A stretch of DNA of 42,801 bases from positions 1 to 42,801 of the forward strand of contig URPU01000006.1 in NCBI GenBank assembly GCA_900549865.1, in the 5' to 3' direction. The notes beneath the pieces are model-generated. The model saw only the letters and a program-made list of their open reading frames with translations, searched no databases and had not been told where the DNA came from. Source of the stretch: an uncultured Eubacteriales bacterium. Its GTDB lineage: Bacteria; Bacillota; Clostridia; Oscillospirales; Oscillospiraceae. This document shows, piece after piece, positions 1-7,501 of the stretch (within the stretch, counting starts at the first letter, position 1; each line of letters starts with the position of its first letter). Both the position numbers and the translations under genes were made by a program.

Positions 1-5
1 ATTTT

Positions 6-815
6 TTACGACGGAAAAGCCGTAATTATACATTTTTTCGTGATCATTCCAATCGCGCCCAGCGCCACGCCCAGCAGCTTAAAGCCGAAATTATGGAAAA
101 TCGCGCTGAAGGCCACCTCGCTGATAATCACGGCGGCCAGGCCGATGACGATCGCGCCGCGGCCCATGTTCACATCCGCTGCGCCCTGATACTGGGTGAA
201 CAGCGCCGAGGACAGCGCCACGATGCCGTTGCTGATCATCAGACCCAGGATCTTGCTGCGGGCGGTGTTGATGCCCATGGCGCGTGCCATGGCAGGGTTC
301 GCGCCGGTAGCGCGCAGGGCGCAGCCCCGCTCGGTACCAAAGAACCAGTACAGCACCAGAATCAGCAGCACAATCGCCACCGCCACCACAAAGATGGGGT
401 TGGAGAAAGCCAGCTTTTTCACATTGCGGCCGCTGACCAGCAGATGATAGCGGGTCACGTTGATGGCCATGTTGGACTTAAAGCCCATGATCCACAGGTT
501 AATGGAATAAAGAGAGAACTGCGTCAGGATGCCGGAAAGGATGGCGGGAATACCCATAAAGGTATGAAAAACGCCTGTCAAAAGCCCGGCCAGCATGCCC
601 GCAAGCACCGCGCACAGGAGAGCCACCCACAGCGGCACGCCGTTTACCATCAGCGCCACGCATACCACGCCGCCCGTGGCCATGGTGCCGTCCACTGTCA
701 AATCAGCCACGTCCAGCACCTTGTAGGTGATGTATACGCCTATGGCCATGATACCCCAGATCAGTCCCTGAGCAATTGCGCCTGGCATGGCGCTCAGCAG
801 CGATGATAGATTCAT
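6..815 (-). CDS. TrpY-type ABC transporter permease, C-terminus cut short
   Basis: Membrane subunit of a TrpXYZ-like importer (BPD_transp_2 class), following the binding protein SBP-A on the same strand. The ATG at 815 is chosen because GGAGGAAA lies just upstream; a longer frame to 854 has no ribosome site and overlaps a hairpin. The protein (269 aa) shows alternating hydrophobic helices and the family-like stretch TVDGT near residue 36. It ends abruptly after LLGVALGAI with about 13 unrelated residues, whereas relatives continue for roughly another helix and tail. The last ~45 bases are also more AT-rich, so this is either a real truncation or an artefact of the sequence edge. The ATPase expected next would lie outside the window. 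Substrate is inferred from the leader peptides: tyrosine or another aromatic amino acid. Confidence 0.8.
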   Translation of the reverse strand: MNLSSLLSAMPGAIAQGLIWGIMAIGVYITYKVLDVADLTVDGTMATGGVVCVALMVNGVPLWVALLCAVLAGMLAGLLTGVFHTFMGIPAILSGILTQFSLYSINLWIMGFKSNMAINVTRYHLLVSGRNVKKLAFSNPIFVVAVAIVLLILVLYWFFGTERGCALRATGANPAMARAMGINTARSKILGLMISNGIVALSSALFTQYQGAADVNMGRGAIVIGLAAVIISEVAFSAIFHNFGFKLLGVALGAIGMITKKCIITAFPS

Positions 816-837
816 GTTTCCTCCACACAGCACGGTG

Positions 838-867
838 GGGAAGGAAGGGCACAAGTCCTTCCTTCCC
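838..867 (-). other. Intercistronic hairpin after SBP-A
   Basis: A perfect 11-bp inverted repeat (GGGAAGGAAGG with CCTTCCTTCCC) lies between the SBP-A stop and the permease start and is not followed by a T run. Such hairpins often stabilise the binding-protein message so that it is made in excess over the membrane subunits. The role is inferred; the structure is seen. Confidence 0.6.
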
Positions 868-892
868 GTACTTTAAAATATTCTTTTGGTTT

Positions 893-1846
893 TTACTTGG
901 CAATCGCCACGTAGTCGGCAGGCACGTTCACACCCAGGATCTCGCACATTTCGGCGTTGAATTCCTTGGTGGTTGTCGGCGCGTAGCGGATGGCCATCTG
1001 GCTGATATCCGCGCCCTGGGTCAGCACTTCAAAGGCCATTTCGCCCGTGATGCGGCCCAGCTCGTAGTAGCTGATGGACAGCGTGGTCACGCCGCAGCCG
1101 GAGCAGATGCCTTCCTCGCCCGCAACCACGGGTACCTTTTCCACTTCCACCACGTTGCGGATGGCTTCGGTGCAGCTGGCAGCAGTGTTATCGGTGGGCA
1201 CGTAGATGACGTCGCTGGTCTGGCAGGCCGTGCTGGTCATGGACGCCACGTCGCTGGAATCGCTGAAGGCGAACTCCGTGCAGTGGAAGCCCAGCTTGGT
1301 CAGCTCCTGCGTCATCACTTCAATCTGGTAGGCCGAGTTGGCTTCGCCAGAGCAGTAGAGCAGGCCGATTTCCTTGGCTTCGGGGAACAGCTCCTTGATC
1401 ATCGCCGCCTGCTGATCCAGCGGGGCCAGATCGGAGGTACCGGAGATGTTGGTGCCCGTCTTGCCGTCCACACAGGTCAGATCCAGCGCCACGCCGTAAT
1501 CCGTCACCGCCGTGCCCAGCACCGGGATGTCGCCCGTAGCGCTCTGCGCCGCCTGCAGCGCGCCGGTGGCGTTGGCCATGATCAGATCGACGTTTTCGGC
1601 CAGGAAGTTATTCATAATCAGCGTGCAGTTGGCCGCCTCGCCAGCCGCGTTGTTTTCAATAAAGGTCACCTGATCGCCCAGCTTTTCGGTCAGGAAATCG
1701 CGGAAGCCCTTGGTGGCCGCGTCCAGCGCCGGATGGGGAGCCAGCTGGCAAATGCCAATGGTATAGGTTTTTTCCTCCGCCAGAGCCGGGCACAGACCCG
1801 CCAGCAGCAGACAGACAGCCATCAAAATCGCGCATACCTTTTTCAT
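893..1846 (-). CDS. TrpX-type ABC substrate-binding protein A
   Basis: Extracytoplasmic binding protein of the PF04392 (ABC_sub_bind, TrpX) family, 317 aa. It starts at the ATG at 1846, preceded by AAAGGAGG; the longer frame to 1936 runs through the attenuator and is rejected. An N-terminal signal peptide (MKKVCAILMAVCLLLAG, then an ALA-E cleavage site) is followed by the family pattern TYTIGICQLAPHPALDAATKGFRDFL and a GTAVTDYG segment in mid-protein. It is very similar along its whole length to SBP-B and has exactly the same length, so the two arose by tandem duplication. Expression is controlled by attenuator A. The permease follows 77 bases downstream. Related clostridial and streptococcal systems are predicted to carry tryptophan or tyrosine; the Tyr/Phe-rich leader here points to tyrosine or phenylalanine. 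Confidence 0.85.
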   Translation of the reverse strand: MKKVCAILMAVCLLLAGLCPALAEEKTYTIGICQLAPHPALDAATKGFRDFLTEKLGDQVTFIENNAAGEAANCTLIMNNFLAENVDLIMANATGALQAAQSATGDIPVLGTAVTDYGVALDLTCVDGKTGTNISGTSDLAPLDQQAAMIKELFPEAKEIGLLYCSGEANSAYQIEVMTQELTKLGFHCTEFAFSDSSDVASMTSTACQTSDVIYVPTDNTAASCTEAIRNVVEVEKVPVVAGEEGICSGCGVTTLSISYYELGRITGEMAFEVLTQGADISQMAIRYAPTTTKEFNAEMCEILGVNVPADYVAIAK

Positions 1847-1871
1847 TGTGGTTTCCTCCTTTAAATACTTA

Positions 1872-1904
1872 TCAAAAAGCGGCCCCCGTCTGAAAGGGAG
1901 CCGC
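1872..1904 (-). terminator. Attenuator A terminator
   Basis: A GC-rich hairpin (GCGGCTCCCT with a CGGGGGCCGC arm) followed by TTTTT, placed between leader peptide A and SBP-A, only about 25 bases before the SBP-A start codon. Its loop and 3' arm at 1887-1894 are perfectly complementary (8 bp) to 1952-1959 inside leader A, which gives a mutually exclusive antiterminator. On the same strand as the gene, so it should stop transcription unless the antiterminator forms. Confidence 0.85.
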
Positions 1905-1938
1905 TGATTGAACTGATCCCGGCCATGCCGGAACAATC

Positions 1939-2079
1939 TCAGACGCTTCGATTCAGACGTGCATTTTGAGCGCGGTAATAGTAATAAAAGCCGCGGTAAA
2001 AAAACAGCACGCTAAACAAGCGCACAGCATCAACCATGCGGAAGGACGCCATCGCGTTGCGGGTGTTGATCGTAGTCAT
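1939..2079 (-). CDS. Leader peptide A, Tyr/Phe-rich (46 aa)
   Basis: Short ORF from ATG at 2079 to TGA at 1939, with an AGGA site upstream at 2087-2090 and a consensus promoter just before it. Residues 26-35 read FFYRGFYYYY, so eight of ten residues are Phe or Tyr. The codons just after this run (1952-1959) form the antiterminator strand. A ribosome held at the Tyr codons leaves that strand free to pair with the terminator; a ribosome reaching the stop codon covers it. This is the layout of classical trp/phe/his leader peptides. The peptide has the same length as leader B, but mixes Phe with Tyr. Function is inferred from the layout and from the matched second copy. Confidence 0.8.
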   Translation of the reverse strand: MTTINTRNAMASFRMVDAVRLFSVLFFYRGFYYYYRAQNARLNRSV

Positions 2080-2111
2080 TGTGGCGTCCTACTTGCTTGA
2101 TTGATGGGCAA

Positions 2112-2140
2112 ATTATAATCCAGCCAGGCGCGGCTGTCAA
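2112..2140 (-). promoter_or_regulatory. Promoter A, vegetative consensus
   Basis: TTGACA (2140-2135), 17-bp spacer, TATAAT (2117-2112): a perfect sigma-A match. It lies about 30 bases before leader peptide A, so unit A has its own start of transcription independent of SBP-B. Confidence 0.9.
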
Positions 2141-2199
2141 CCGGTTTATGCATAGAATACAATGGAAAAACAGGGAAATCGGCTTCAGCGCCGGATTGG

Positions 2200-2228
2200 G
2201 CGCATAATCATGCAAAGCATGTATGCGC
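2200..2228 (-). other. Hairpin downstream of SBP-B
   Basis: Inverted repeat GCGCATA..ATGC with GCAT..TATGCGC overlapping the very end of the SBP-B region. No T run follows, so it is a weak terminator at best or a transcript-protecting 3' structure; some readthrough into unit A is possible. Confidence 0.45.
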
Positions 2229-2230
2229 GC

Positions 2231-3184
2231 TTACTGCGCGATGGCCTCGTAATCCGCCGGCATGGTCAGGCCCAGCGCCGCGCACAGCTCGGCATTGTAT
2301 TTCTTGGCCGTGGTCGGCGCATAGCGGATGGCCATCTGGTTGATATCCGCACCCTCGCACAGCACCTCAAAGGCCATTTCGCCCGTGATGCGACCCAGCT
2401 CGTAGTAGCTGATGGACAGCGTTGCCACGCCGCAGCCCGCGCACGCGCCCTCCTCGCCCGCGATGATCGGCACGCGATCCACCTCTGCCACATTGCGAAT
2501 GGCTTCGGCGCAGGTCGCCACCACGTTGTCAGTAGGCACATAAATCACGTCGCTGTTCTGGCAGGCCGTGCTGGTCATGGAGGTCACGTCGCTGGAATCG
2601 CTGAAGGCAAACTCCGTGCAACGGAAGCCCAGTTTGGTCAGCTCCTGCGTCATCACTTCAATCTGGTAGGCCGAGTTGGCTTCGCTGGAGCAGTACAGCA
2701 GGCCGACTTCCTTGGCTTCAGGGAACAGCTCCTTGATCATCGCCGCCTGCTGATCCAGCGGTGCCAGGTCGGACGTGCCGGAGATATTTACCCCCGTCTT
2801 GCCGTCCATGCAGGTCAGATCCAGCGCCACGCCATAATCCGTCACCGCCGTGCCCAGAATCGGGATATCGCCCGTAGCGCTCTGCGCCGCCTGCAGCGAA
2901 GCGGTAGCGTTGGCCATGATCAGGTCAACATCCTCGGAGATAAAGGAGTTCATGATCTGCATGCAGGTGGCCGCTTCGCCAGCCGCGTTCTGCTCGTCAA
3001 AGACTACCCTGTCGCCCAACTTTTCGGTCAGGAAATCGCGGAAGCCCTGGGTGGCTGCATCCAGCGCAGGGTGCGGAGCCAGCTGACAGATACCGATTCT
3101 ATAGGTCTTATCCTCCGCCAGAGCCGGGCACAGCCCCGCCAGCAGCAGACACAAAGCCATCACAATCGCGCATACCTTTTTCAT
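2231..3184 (-). CDS. TrpX-type ABC substrate-binding protein B
   Basis: Second PF04392 binding protein, 317 aa, starting at ATG 3184 with CAGGAGGAAC upstream. It has the same signal peptide and motifs as SBP-A (TYRIGICQLAPHPALDAATQ, GTAVTDYG, YAPTTA near the C-terminus). It forms the first half of a tandem duplication with a period of about 1.34 kb that includes promoter, leader, terminator and gene. No permease or ATPase lies in this unit, so it probably feeds the same permease as SBP-A. Differences are scattered (for instance around residues 60-75 and 240-260), which may tune ligand preference. Controlled by attenuator B, whose leader is almost purely Tyr-rich. Confidence 0.85.
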   Translation of the reverse strand: MKKVCAIVMALCLLLAGLCPALAEDKTYRIGICQLAPHPALDAATQGFRDFLTEKLGDRVVFDEQNAAGEAATCMQIMNSFISEDVDLIMANATASLQAAQSATGDIPILGTAVTDYGVALDLTCMDGKTGVNISGTSDLAPLDQQAAMIKELFPEAKEVGLLYCSSEANSAYQIEVMTQELTKLGFRCTEFAFSDSSDVTSMTSTACQNSDVIYVPTDNVVATCAEAIRNVAEVDRVPIIAGEEGACAGCGVATLSISYYELGRITGEMAFEVLCEGADINQMAIRYAPTTAKKYNAELCAALGLTMPADYEAIAQ

Positions 3185-3214
3185 CGTAGGTTCCTCCTGT
3201 AAAAGTTGATTATC

Positions 3215-3246
3215 AAAAAGCGGCCCCCTGTCTGAAAGGGAGCCGC
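3215..3246 (-). terminator. Attenuator B terminator
   Basis: Hairpin with a 10-bp stem (GCGGCTCCCT / AGGGGGCCGC) followed by TTTTT, located about 30 bases before the SBP-B start. Its loop plus part of both arms (3227-3237) is perfectly complementary over 11 bp to 3294-3304 in leader B. Compared with attenuator A there is a compensatory G-C to A-T change inside this long-range pairing, which supports real base pairing. Confidence 0.88.
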
Positions 3247-3281
3247 CGCTTGAATCGTTGTTTCCGGCCGAGCCGGTATTC

Positions 3282-3422
3282 TCACGCGCTTCTTTTCAGA
3301 CAGGCTATTTGGGCATAATAATAGTAATAATAGCCGTAATACAAAGAAGACACGCCAACATAGCGTGCCGAAAGCGCGTTGCAGGAAGCCAACCGGAAAT
3401 TGCGCTGCATCTGCTGCGTCAT
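3282..3422 (-). CDS. Leader peptide B, poly-tyrosine (46 aa)
   Basis: ORF from ATG 3422 to TGA 3282 with GGGAGG 8 bases upstream. Residues 28-36 are YYGYYYYYY and Tyr also occurs at 21, giving nine Tyr codons in a 46-residue peptide, six of them consecutive. The antiterminator strand (3294-3304) starts about 10 bases after the last Tyr codon and the stop codon lies just beyond it. Translation speed through the Tyr run should therefore decide between antiterminator and terminator. I know of no Firmicute gene described with a leader this rich in Tyr; Tyr-responsive genes there normally use T-box leaders. Not found here: any T-box motif. Confidence 0.85.
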   Translation of the reverse strand: MTQQMQRNFRLASCNALSARYVGVSSLYYGYYYYYYAQIACLKRSA

Positions 3423-3454
3423 GACGGCCGCCTCCCTTTCATCTTGATAGCCAG

Positions 3455-3483
3455 ATTATAAAATAGCGCGTCCGCGCTGTCAA
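3455..3483 (-). promoter_or_regulatory. Promoter B, vegetative consensus
   Basis: TTGACA (3483-3478), 17-bp spacer, TATAAT (3460-3455). Same sequence quality and same distance to the leader start as promoter A; the duplication extends a further ~30 bases upstream (shared GAATACAA and AAAAACA blocks). Confidence 0.9.
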
Positions 3484-3521
3484 CCGTTTTGCGTGCAGAA
3501 TACAACGAAAAAACAGACGGC

Positions 3522-4142
3522 TCAATCAAAGACCGTTTCCCACCGTTCCGCCGCCGCAGCCTGAAAGCACAGTGCAATCTGCTCGCTGCTGTTTTTTTCC
3601 TGCGCCAGAGGAGCAGGCAGCGCGTCCAGCGCAAAAAAGCCGCTCTCCGTCGTCTCGCTGTTTTGCACAAAGTCCCCGTCCAGCAGCTCGCACAGCACAA
3701 ACGCCTTGACGATCCCATAGGCATAGCGAGGCGTGTTATGGCGGTTGCGATCCTGCACGGCGATCAGCCGCCGGGCGCGCACGCGCAGCCCCGCCTCCTC
3801 CAGCGTCTCCTTTTCAGCATTCTCGCCAATCGACAGGTTCACCTCGCACCAGCCGCCGGGCAAACTCCACGCGCCGTCGTTCTCGCGCACCAGCAGGATT
3901 CGCCACTCCCGAAACACCGCCGCGCGGGTATCCACCTTGGGGGTCTGATAGCCCGTCTCATTGCAGAACAGCGTTTTCACCTGCTCCAGCGGCAGGTCGG
4001 TCTGGCTGGCCAGCATGTCCGCCGCGATATCCCGCAGCCGCTGATAGCGCTCCAGATCGTATACGTCGCGCCCATAGGTCAGCCCAGCCTGCGCCAGGCT
4101 TTGCAGCTCAATCGCCCAATCCAGCCACTGATCCTGTTTCAT
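3522..4142 (-). CDS. Nudix hydrolase with N-terminal regulatory-type domain
   Basis: 206 aa. Residues 1-65 match the Nudix_N_2 type helical domain seen before YjhB-like ADP-sugar pyrophosphatases (TYGRDVYDLERYQRL). Residues 68-190 form the Nudix fold. The Nudix box is GGWCEVNLSIGENAEKE followed by TLEEAG: the metal-binding E..EE residues are present, Arg is replaced by Lys and one Glu by Leu, as is usual in this subfamily. Likely substrates are ADP-ribose or another nucleoside diphosphate sugar, in the cytosol. Start at ATG 4142 with AAGGAG about 11 bases upstream. A strong terminator isolates it from the fused synthase gene upstream, so it is probably its own transcription unit. Confidence 0.85.
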   Translation of the reverse strand: MKQDQWLDWAIELQSLAQAGLTYGRDVYDLERYQRLRDIAADMLASQTDLPLEQVKTLFCNETGYQTPKVDTRAAVFREWRILLVRENDGAWSLPGGWCEVNLSIGENAEKETLEEAGLRVRARRLIAVQDRNRHNTPRYAYGIVKAFVLCELLDGDFVQNSETTESGFFALDALPAPLAQEKNSSEQIALCFQAAAAERWETVFD

Positions 4143-4165
4143 CCGCGTCCACGCTCCTTACGTTC

Positions 4166-4220
4166 TAAAAATAAAAAATTCGCGCCGGGCAGAAAAAACT
4201 CCTGCACACCGGCGCGAATT
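4166..4220 (-). terminator. Terminator after the ligase-ACP-synthase gene
   Basis: A perfect 12-bp stem (AATTCGCGCCGG / CCGGCGCGAATT) with a 20-base loop, followed by TTTTTTATTTTT on the minus strand. Ends the SDR-fusion operon. Confidence 0.9.
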
Positions 4221-4222
4221 GC

Positions 4223-7200
4223 TTATTTTTCCTCGCGTTTGCGGATGTTGATGCCCATCTCGTCCGCCGTTTCCATCAGGGTATCCAGCGCACGGATGAT
4301 CTGCTCGGGCTTGTGCTCGCTGATCACGCAGAAGCGCAGACGCGCGCTGTTGCGCGGCACAGCCGGGTACACCGCCGGGGGAACGAACACGCCCTTGTGC
4401 CCCAGCGCCACAGACAGCTCAAACGCATCCGAATCATTGCCGATCAGGATGGGAATGATGGCCGAATCTCCCGCCAGGCAGGTATCCAGCCCGCGCTTAT
4501 GCGCCTCGGACACAAACAGCTTGATATTGCGCTGCAAGCGCTGCATGATGGTAGGATCGCTGCGCAGCAGGCGCACGGCTTCCAGCGCCGCGCCGGCCAG
4601 CGGCGGCGCCATGCCCACCGAGAATACAAAGCCCGGCAGCGTGTAGCGCAGATATTCAATCAGCGCCTTTTTGCCCGCCAGATAGCCGCCGCAGGTGCCC
4701 AGACCCTTGCTCAGCGTGCCCATCTTGATATCGATATCGTCGCCCGCCAGGCCAAAGAACTCGTCCACGCCTGCTCCGGTAGCGCCCAGCACGCCCGCAG
4801 AGTGCGCCTCGTCCACCATCAGGAAGCAGCCATACTGCTTTTTCAGCCGCACATATTCGGGCACAGGAGCCACGTCGCCGTCCATGCTGTACGCGCCCTC
4901 GCACACAATCAGCACCTTGGCAAACTTATCGCGCTGCGCGCGCAGGATGCTTTCCAGCGCGGCCACGTCGTTGTGCGGGAAGGCCTTGGACACCGCGTCG
5001 CTCATGCGGCATCCCTCGTGGATGGAGTTATGCGCCAGCGCGTCGTATACGATCAGATCGCCCTTGCCGCAGAAATTGCCCACAAAGGTTACGTTGGTCG
5101 CATGGCCGGATACCAGCACCAGCGCGTCCTCGGTGTGCTTCCACTCCGCAATGGCGGCTTCCAGCTGCTCGTGCAGCTTCTTTTCGCCGCCCAGCAGACG
5201 GCTGCCGCTGGCCGACGTGCCGTACTTCCTGGTGGCCTCGATGGCCGCGTTGACGGTCTCGGGACGGCCGGACATGCCCGCGTAGTTATAGGAGCCAAAG
5301 TTGAGCACCTCGTGGCCGTCCATCACGGAGGTATCCATCAGCGGGGACTCATGGCACACAAAGTAGGGATTCTCGCCGTGAATGGCGCGGAAGCGCTCCT
5401 GCAAGGCGGCGTACTCCGGGGTATCCTCGATGCGGGTAATACGCTTGACCTTGCCCGCCTCGGGAGCGGGGGTCTGGGCAGGCAGATCGCCGTGCAGCCG
5501 CGCGCGGATCACGCGAGCCACATCGCGGGCGCAGGTGCAGCCGGCAATCTCATCCTCGGTCAGCAGCACGCCATAGGCTTCCTCAATTTTGAGCATCACG
5601 GACAGCATTTGCAGGCTGTCCCCGCCCAGATCGTTGACGAAGTGCGCGGTGGGCGCTACCGGCTGGCTGATGGACAGCGCGTCGGCAAAGAAGGCCGCCA
5701 CCTGCTTTTCAATATCATCCTGTCCCGGCAGGTCGGCCAACGTATCCTGCGCCTTGGGAGCGGGAGCCGCAGCGGTCTGCTTGGGCGCAGGTGCGCTGCC
5801 CGTGAGCGCTTCGCAGGGGAATTTGCCCTTTTCGATGCGCTGGCGCAGCTCCACACGCTTTACCTTCATGCTGCCAGAAAGCGGCAGCTTTTCGGCCGTG
5901 CACAGCACCAGACGTGCCTGCTTGGGCGCGGGCAGGGTGCGGTTGCGCTGCTCTACCTCGGCCTTGATCTGCGCGCGCAGGGCGGCGTCGCGCATGCCCT
6001 CGCCCAGGGTCAGCACCAGCGTCACCTGCTCACGGCCCTTATCGCCCGTGCCCAGCACGGTCATCATATCAACGCCCGGAATGCCGGTAAAGGCGTTTTC
6101 AATCTCATCTGGATAAATGTTTTCGCCCGACGCGCCGATGATCACATCCTTGATGCGGCCCTCGATGTGCAGGCGCTGCTTTTCGTCAAAGCACACGATA
6201 TCGCCGGTATGGAACATGCCGTTCTCGTCCAGGTCGGGCGGAATCAGCTTGCCGTCGCGCAGCTGACCGATATGAATGGCCTCGCAGCCCACGATCAGCT
6301 CGCCAGTCTCCGCAATTTTCGCGTGCGCGATGGGCAGCAGCTTGCCCGAGCACCCGGACAGGCGGGCCTTCATATCCACCGCGCCGTCATAGGCTGTCAC
6401 GGCGGTTTCGGTCATGCCGTAACCAAAGGATACGCAATAGCCCAGCGCCGCGATATTGCGCAGGTGCTCCTGCGGGGCGTTCGCGCCGCCCAGGGCGATC
6501 TGCCGCAGCGTTGGGCCGAACAGCTGCGCGTTAACGGATTTGAACAGCACATGCTTGGCAATCCACATGCCGCCCTCGGGCCATGCGGTCTGGATGGCGA
6601 TGGAGGTATTCTGCAGCGCGCGGAAGGCGCGGCGCTTGGGCGCGGACAGCTTGGATACCTTCTTTTGCAGGGCGGAGGACAGGCCGTTGATCAGCAGCGG
6701 CACGGCCATGATCAGTTCTACCTTGCAGATACGGCAGGTCTTCAGGATGGTTTCCGGCGCGCGGTCATGCAGATAAACCTGCGGATTACCCTCCAGCGCG
6801 GTGGGGATCATGTTGGTCATCAAGCCGAAGATATGGTTGAGCGGCAGGAAGCACAGCGTGCGCTCGCGGCCGTATTTTTCGTTGGTCATGCAGCGGCCGC
6901 GCTGCTGCTCGATAAAGGCGATGGCCTGCAGGCAGATGGCGCGGCCGTCGTATACATACACGCGCGAGGTGGCCGTGGTGCCCGAGGTGCACAGGGCGAT
7001 GCGATCCGCCCAGCAGGGCTTGAAATCCTTGCTGTACGCGCCCGAGGTCAATTCGCCCGGCAAGCGCTGGGCAATTTCAGGCAGCGCGGCGCGGCGCTTG
7101 CCGATGATCACCGCCCCGGCCCCCGCCTGGGAAAGCAGGTGGGTCAGTCCCGCATCGCTGATGGTGGGGTCCAGCAGCAGCGGCTTTCTGCCCGCCGCCA

Positions 7201-7471
7201 GCAGACCCCAGAACAGGATGGGCCAATCCACGCAGGTTTCCAGGCACAGGCCCACCCAGCCGTCGCGGCGGCCCAGGCGCGCATCGTCAATGCGCGCGGC
7301 GGTCTGCAGGGCGCGGGCGTGAAATTCTTCATAATTATAGCTTTGCTCACGATCGTTTTCCAGCCAGATGGCGGCGGTCTGATCGCGGTCTACGCACAGC
7401 GTTTCAAAAAAGTTCTCGAAACACAGGTTTTTGCGCAGCAGGGTGCATTTTTGATCGCGGGGCGTCGGCAT
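4223..7471 (-). CDS. Trimodular acyl-AMP ligase / ACP / alpha-oxoamine synthase
   Basis: 1082 aa, ATG at 7471 with AAGGAG. Residues ~20-560 are a class I adenylate-forming ligase: TSGTTATS (A3-like), FGYGMTE (A5), FHTGDI and GRIKDVIIGASGENIYPDEIE (A7-A8), and SMKVKR with the late Lys (A10). Residues ~585-660 are an acyl carrier domain with GGDSL; Ser619 is the predicted phosphopantetheine site. Residues ~690-1070 are a PLP-dependent alpha-oxoamine synthase (KBL/BioF/serine palmitoyltransferase class): GTSASGSRLLGG, DALAHNS, DEAHSAGVLG (Asp887, His890) and TLSKGLG with PLP Lys922. The simplest reading is that the ligase loads a carboxylic (fatty) acid on its own ACP and the synthase condenses it with an amino acid, releasing CO2 and an alpha-amino ketone. 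The adjacent SDR would reduce the ketone. Chain length and amino acid cannot be read from the sequence. Confidence 0.85.
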   Translation of the reverse strand: MPTPRDQKCTLLRKNLCFENFFETLCVDRDQTAAIWLENDREQSYNYEEFHARALQTAARIDDARLGRRDGWVGLCLETCVDWPILFWGLLAAGRKPLLLDPTISDAGLTHLLSQAGAGAVIIGKRRAALPEIAQRLPGELTSGAYSKDFKPCWADRIALCTSGTTATSRVYVYDGRAICLQAIAFIEQQRGRCMTNEKYGRERTLCFLPLNHIFGLMTNMIPTALEGNPQVYLHDRAPETILKTCRICKVELIMAVPLLINGLSSALQKKVSKLSAPKRRAFRALQNTSIAIQTAWPEGGMWIAKHVLFKSVNAQLFGPTLRQIALGGANAPQEHLRNIAALGYCVSFGYGMTETAVTAYDGAVDMKARLSGCSGKLLPIAHAKIAETGELIVGCEAIHIGQLRDGKLIPPDLDENGMFHTGDIVCFDEKQRLHIEGRIKDVIIGASGENIYPDEIENAFTGIPGVDMMTVLGTGDKGREQVTLVLTLGEGMRDAALRAQIKAEVEQRNRTLPAPKQARLVLCTAEKLPLSGSMKVKRVELRQRIEKGKFPCEALTGSAPAPKQTAAAPAPKAQDTLADLPGQDDIEKQVAAFFADALSISQPVAPTAHFVNDLGGDSLQMLSVMLKIEEAYGVLLTEDEIAGCTCARDVARVIRARLHGDLPAQTPAPEAGKVKRITRIEDTPEYAALQERFRAIHGENPYFVCHESPLMDTSVMDGHEVLNFGSYNYAGMSGRPETVNAAIEATRKYGTSASGSRLLGGEKKLHEQLEAAIAEWKHTEDALVLVSGHATNVTFVGNFCGKGDLIVYDALAHNSIHEGCRMSDAVSKAFPHNDVAALESILRAQRDKFAKVLIVCEGAYSMDGDVAPVPEYVRLKKQYGCFLMVDEAHSAGVLGATGAGVDEFFGLAGDDIDIKMGTLSKGLGTCGGYLAGKKALIEYLRYTLPGFVFSVGMAPPLAGAALEAVRLLRSDPTIMQRLQRNIKLFVSEAHKRGLDTCLAGDSAIIPILIGNDSDAFELSVALGHKGVFVPPAVYPAVPRNSARLRFCVISEHKPEQIIRALDTLMETADEMGINIRKREEK

Positions 7472-7501
7472 ACTTTCTCCTTTTTTATCGGTCGGTCATT
7501 T

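Noticed and set aside
1865..2140. T-box riboswitch upstream of the TrpX-type gene
   Set aside because: TrpX operons often have T-boxes, but no T-box sequence (TGG-containing bulge, AGTA loop) is present; the leader peptide and antiterminator explain the region better.
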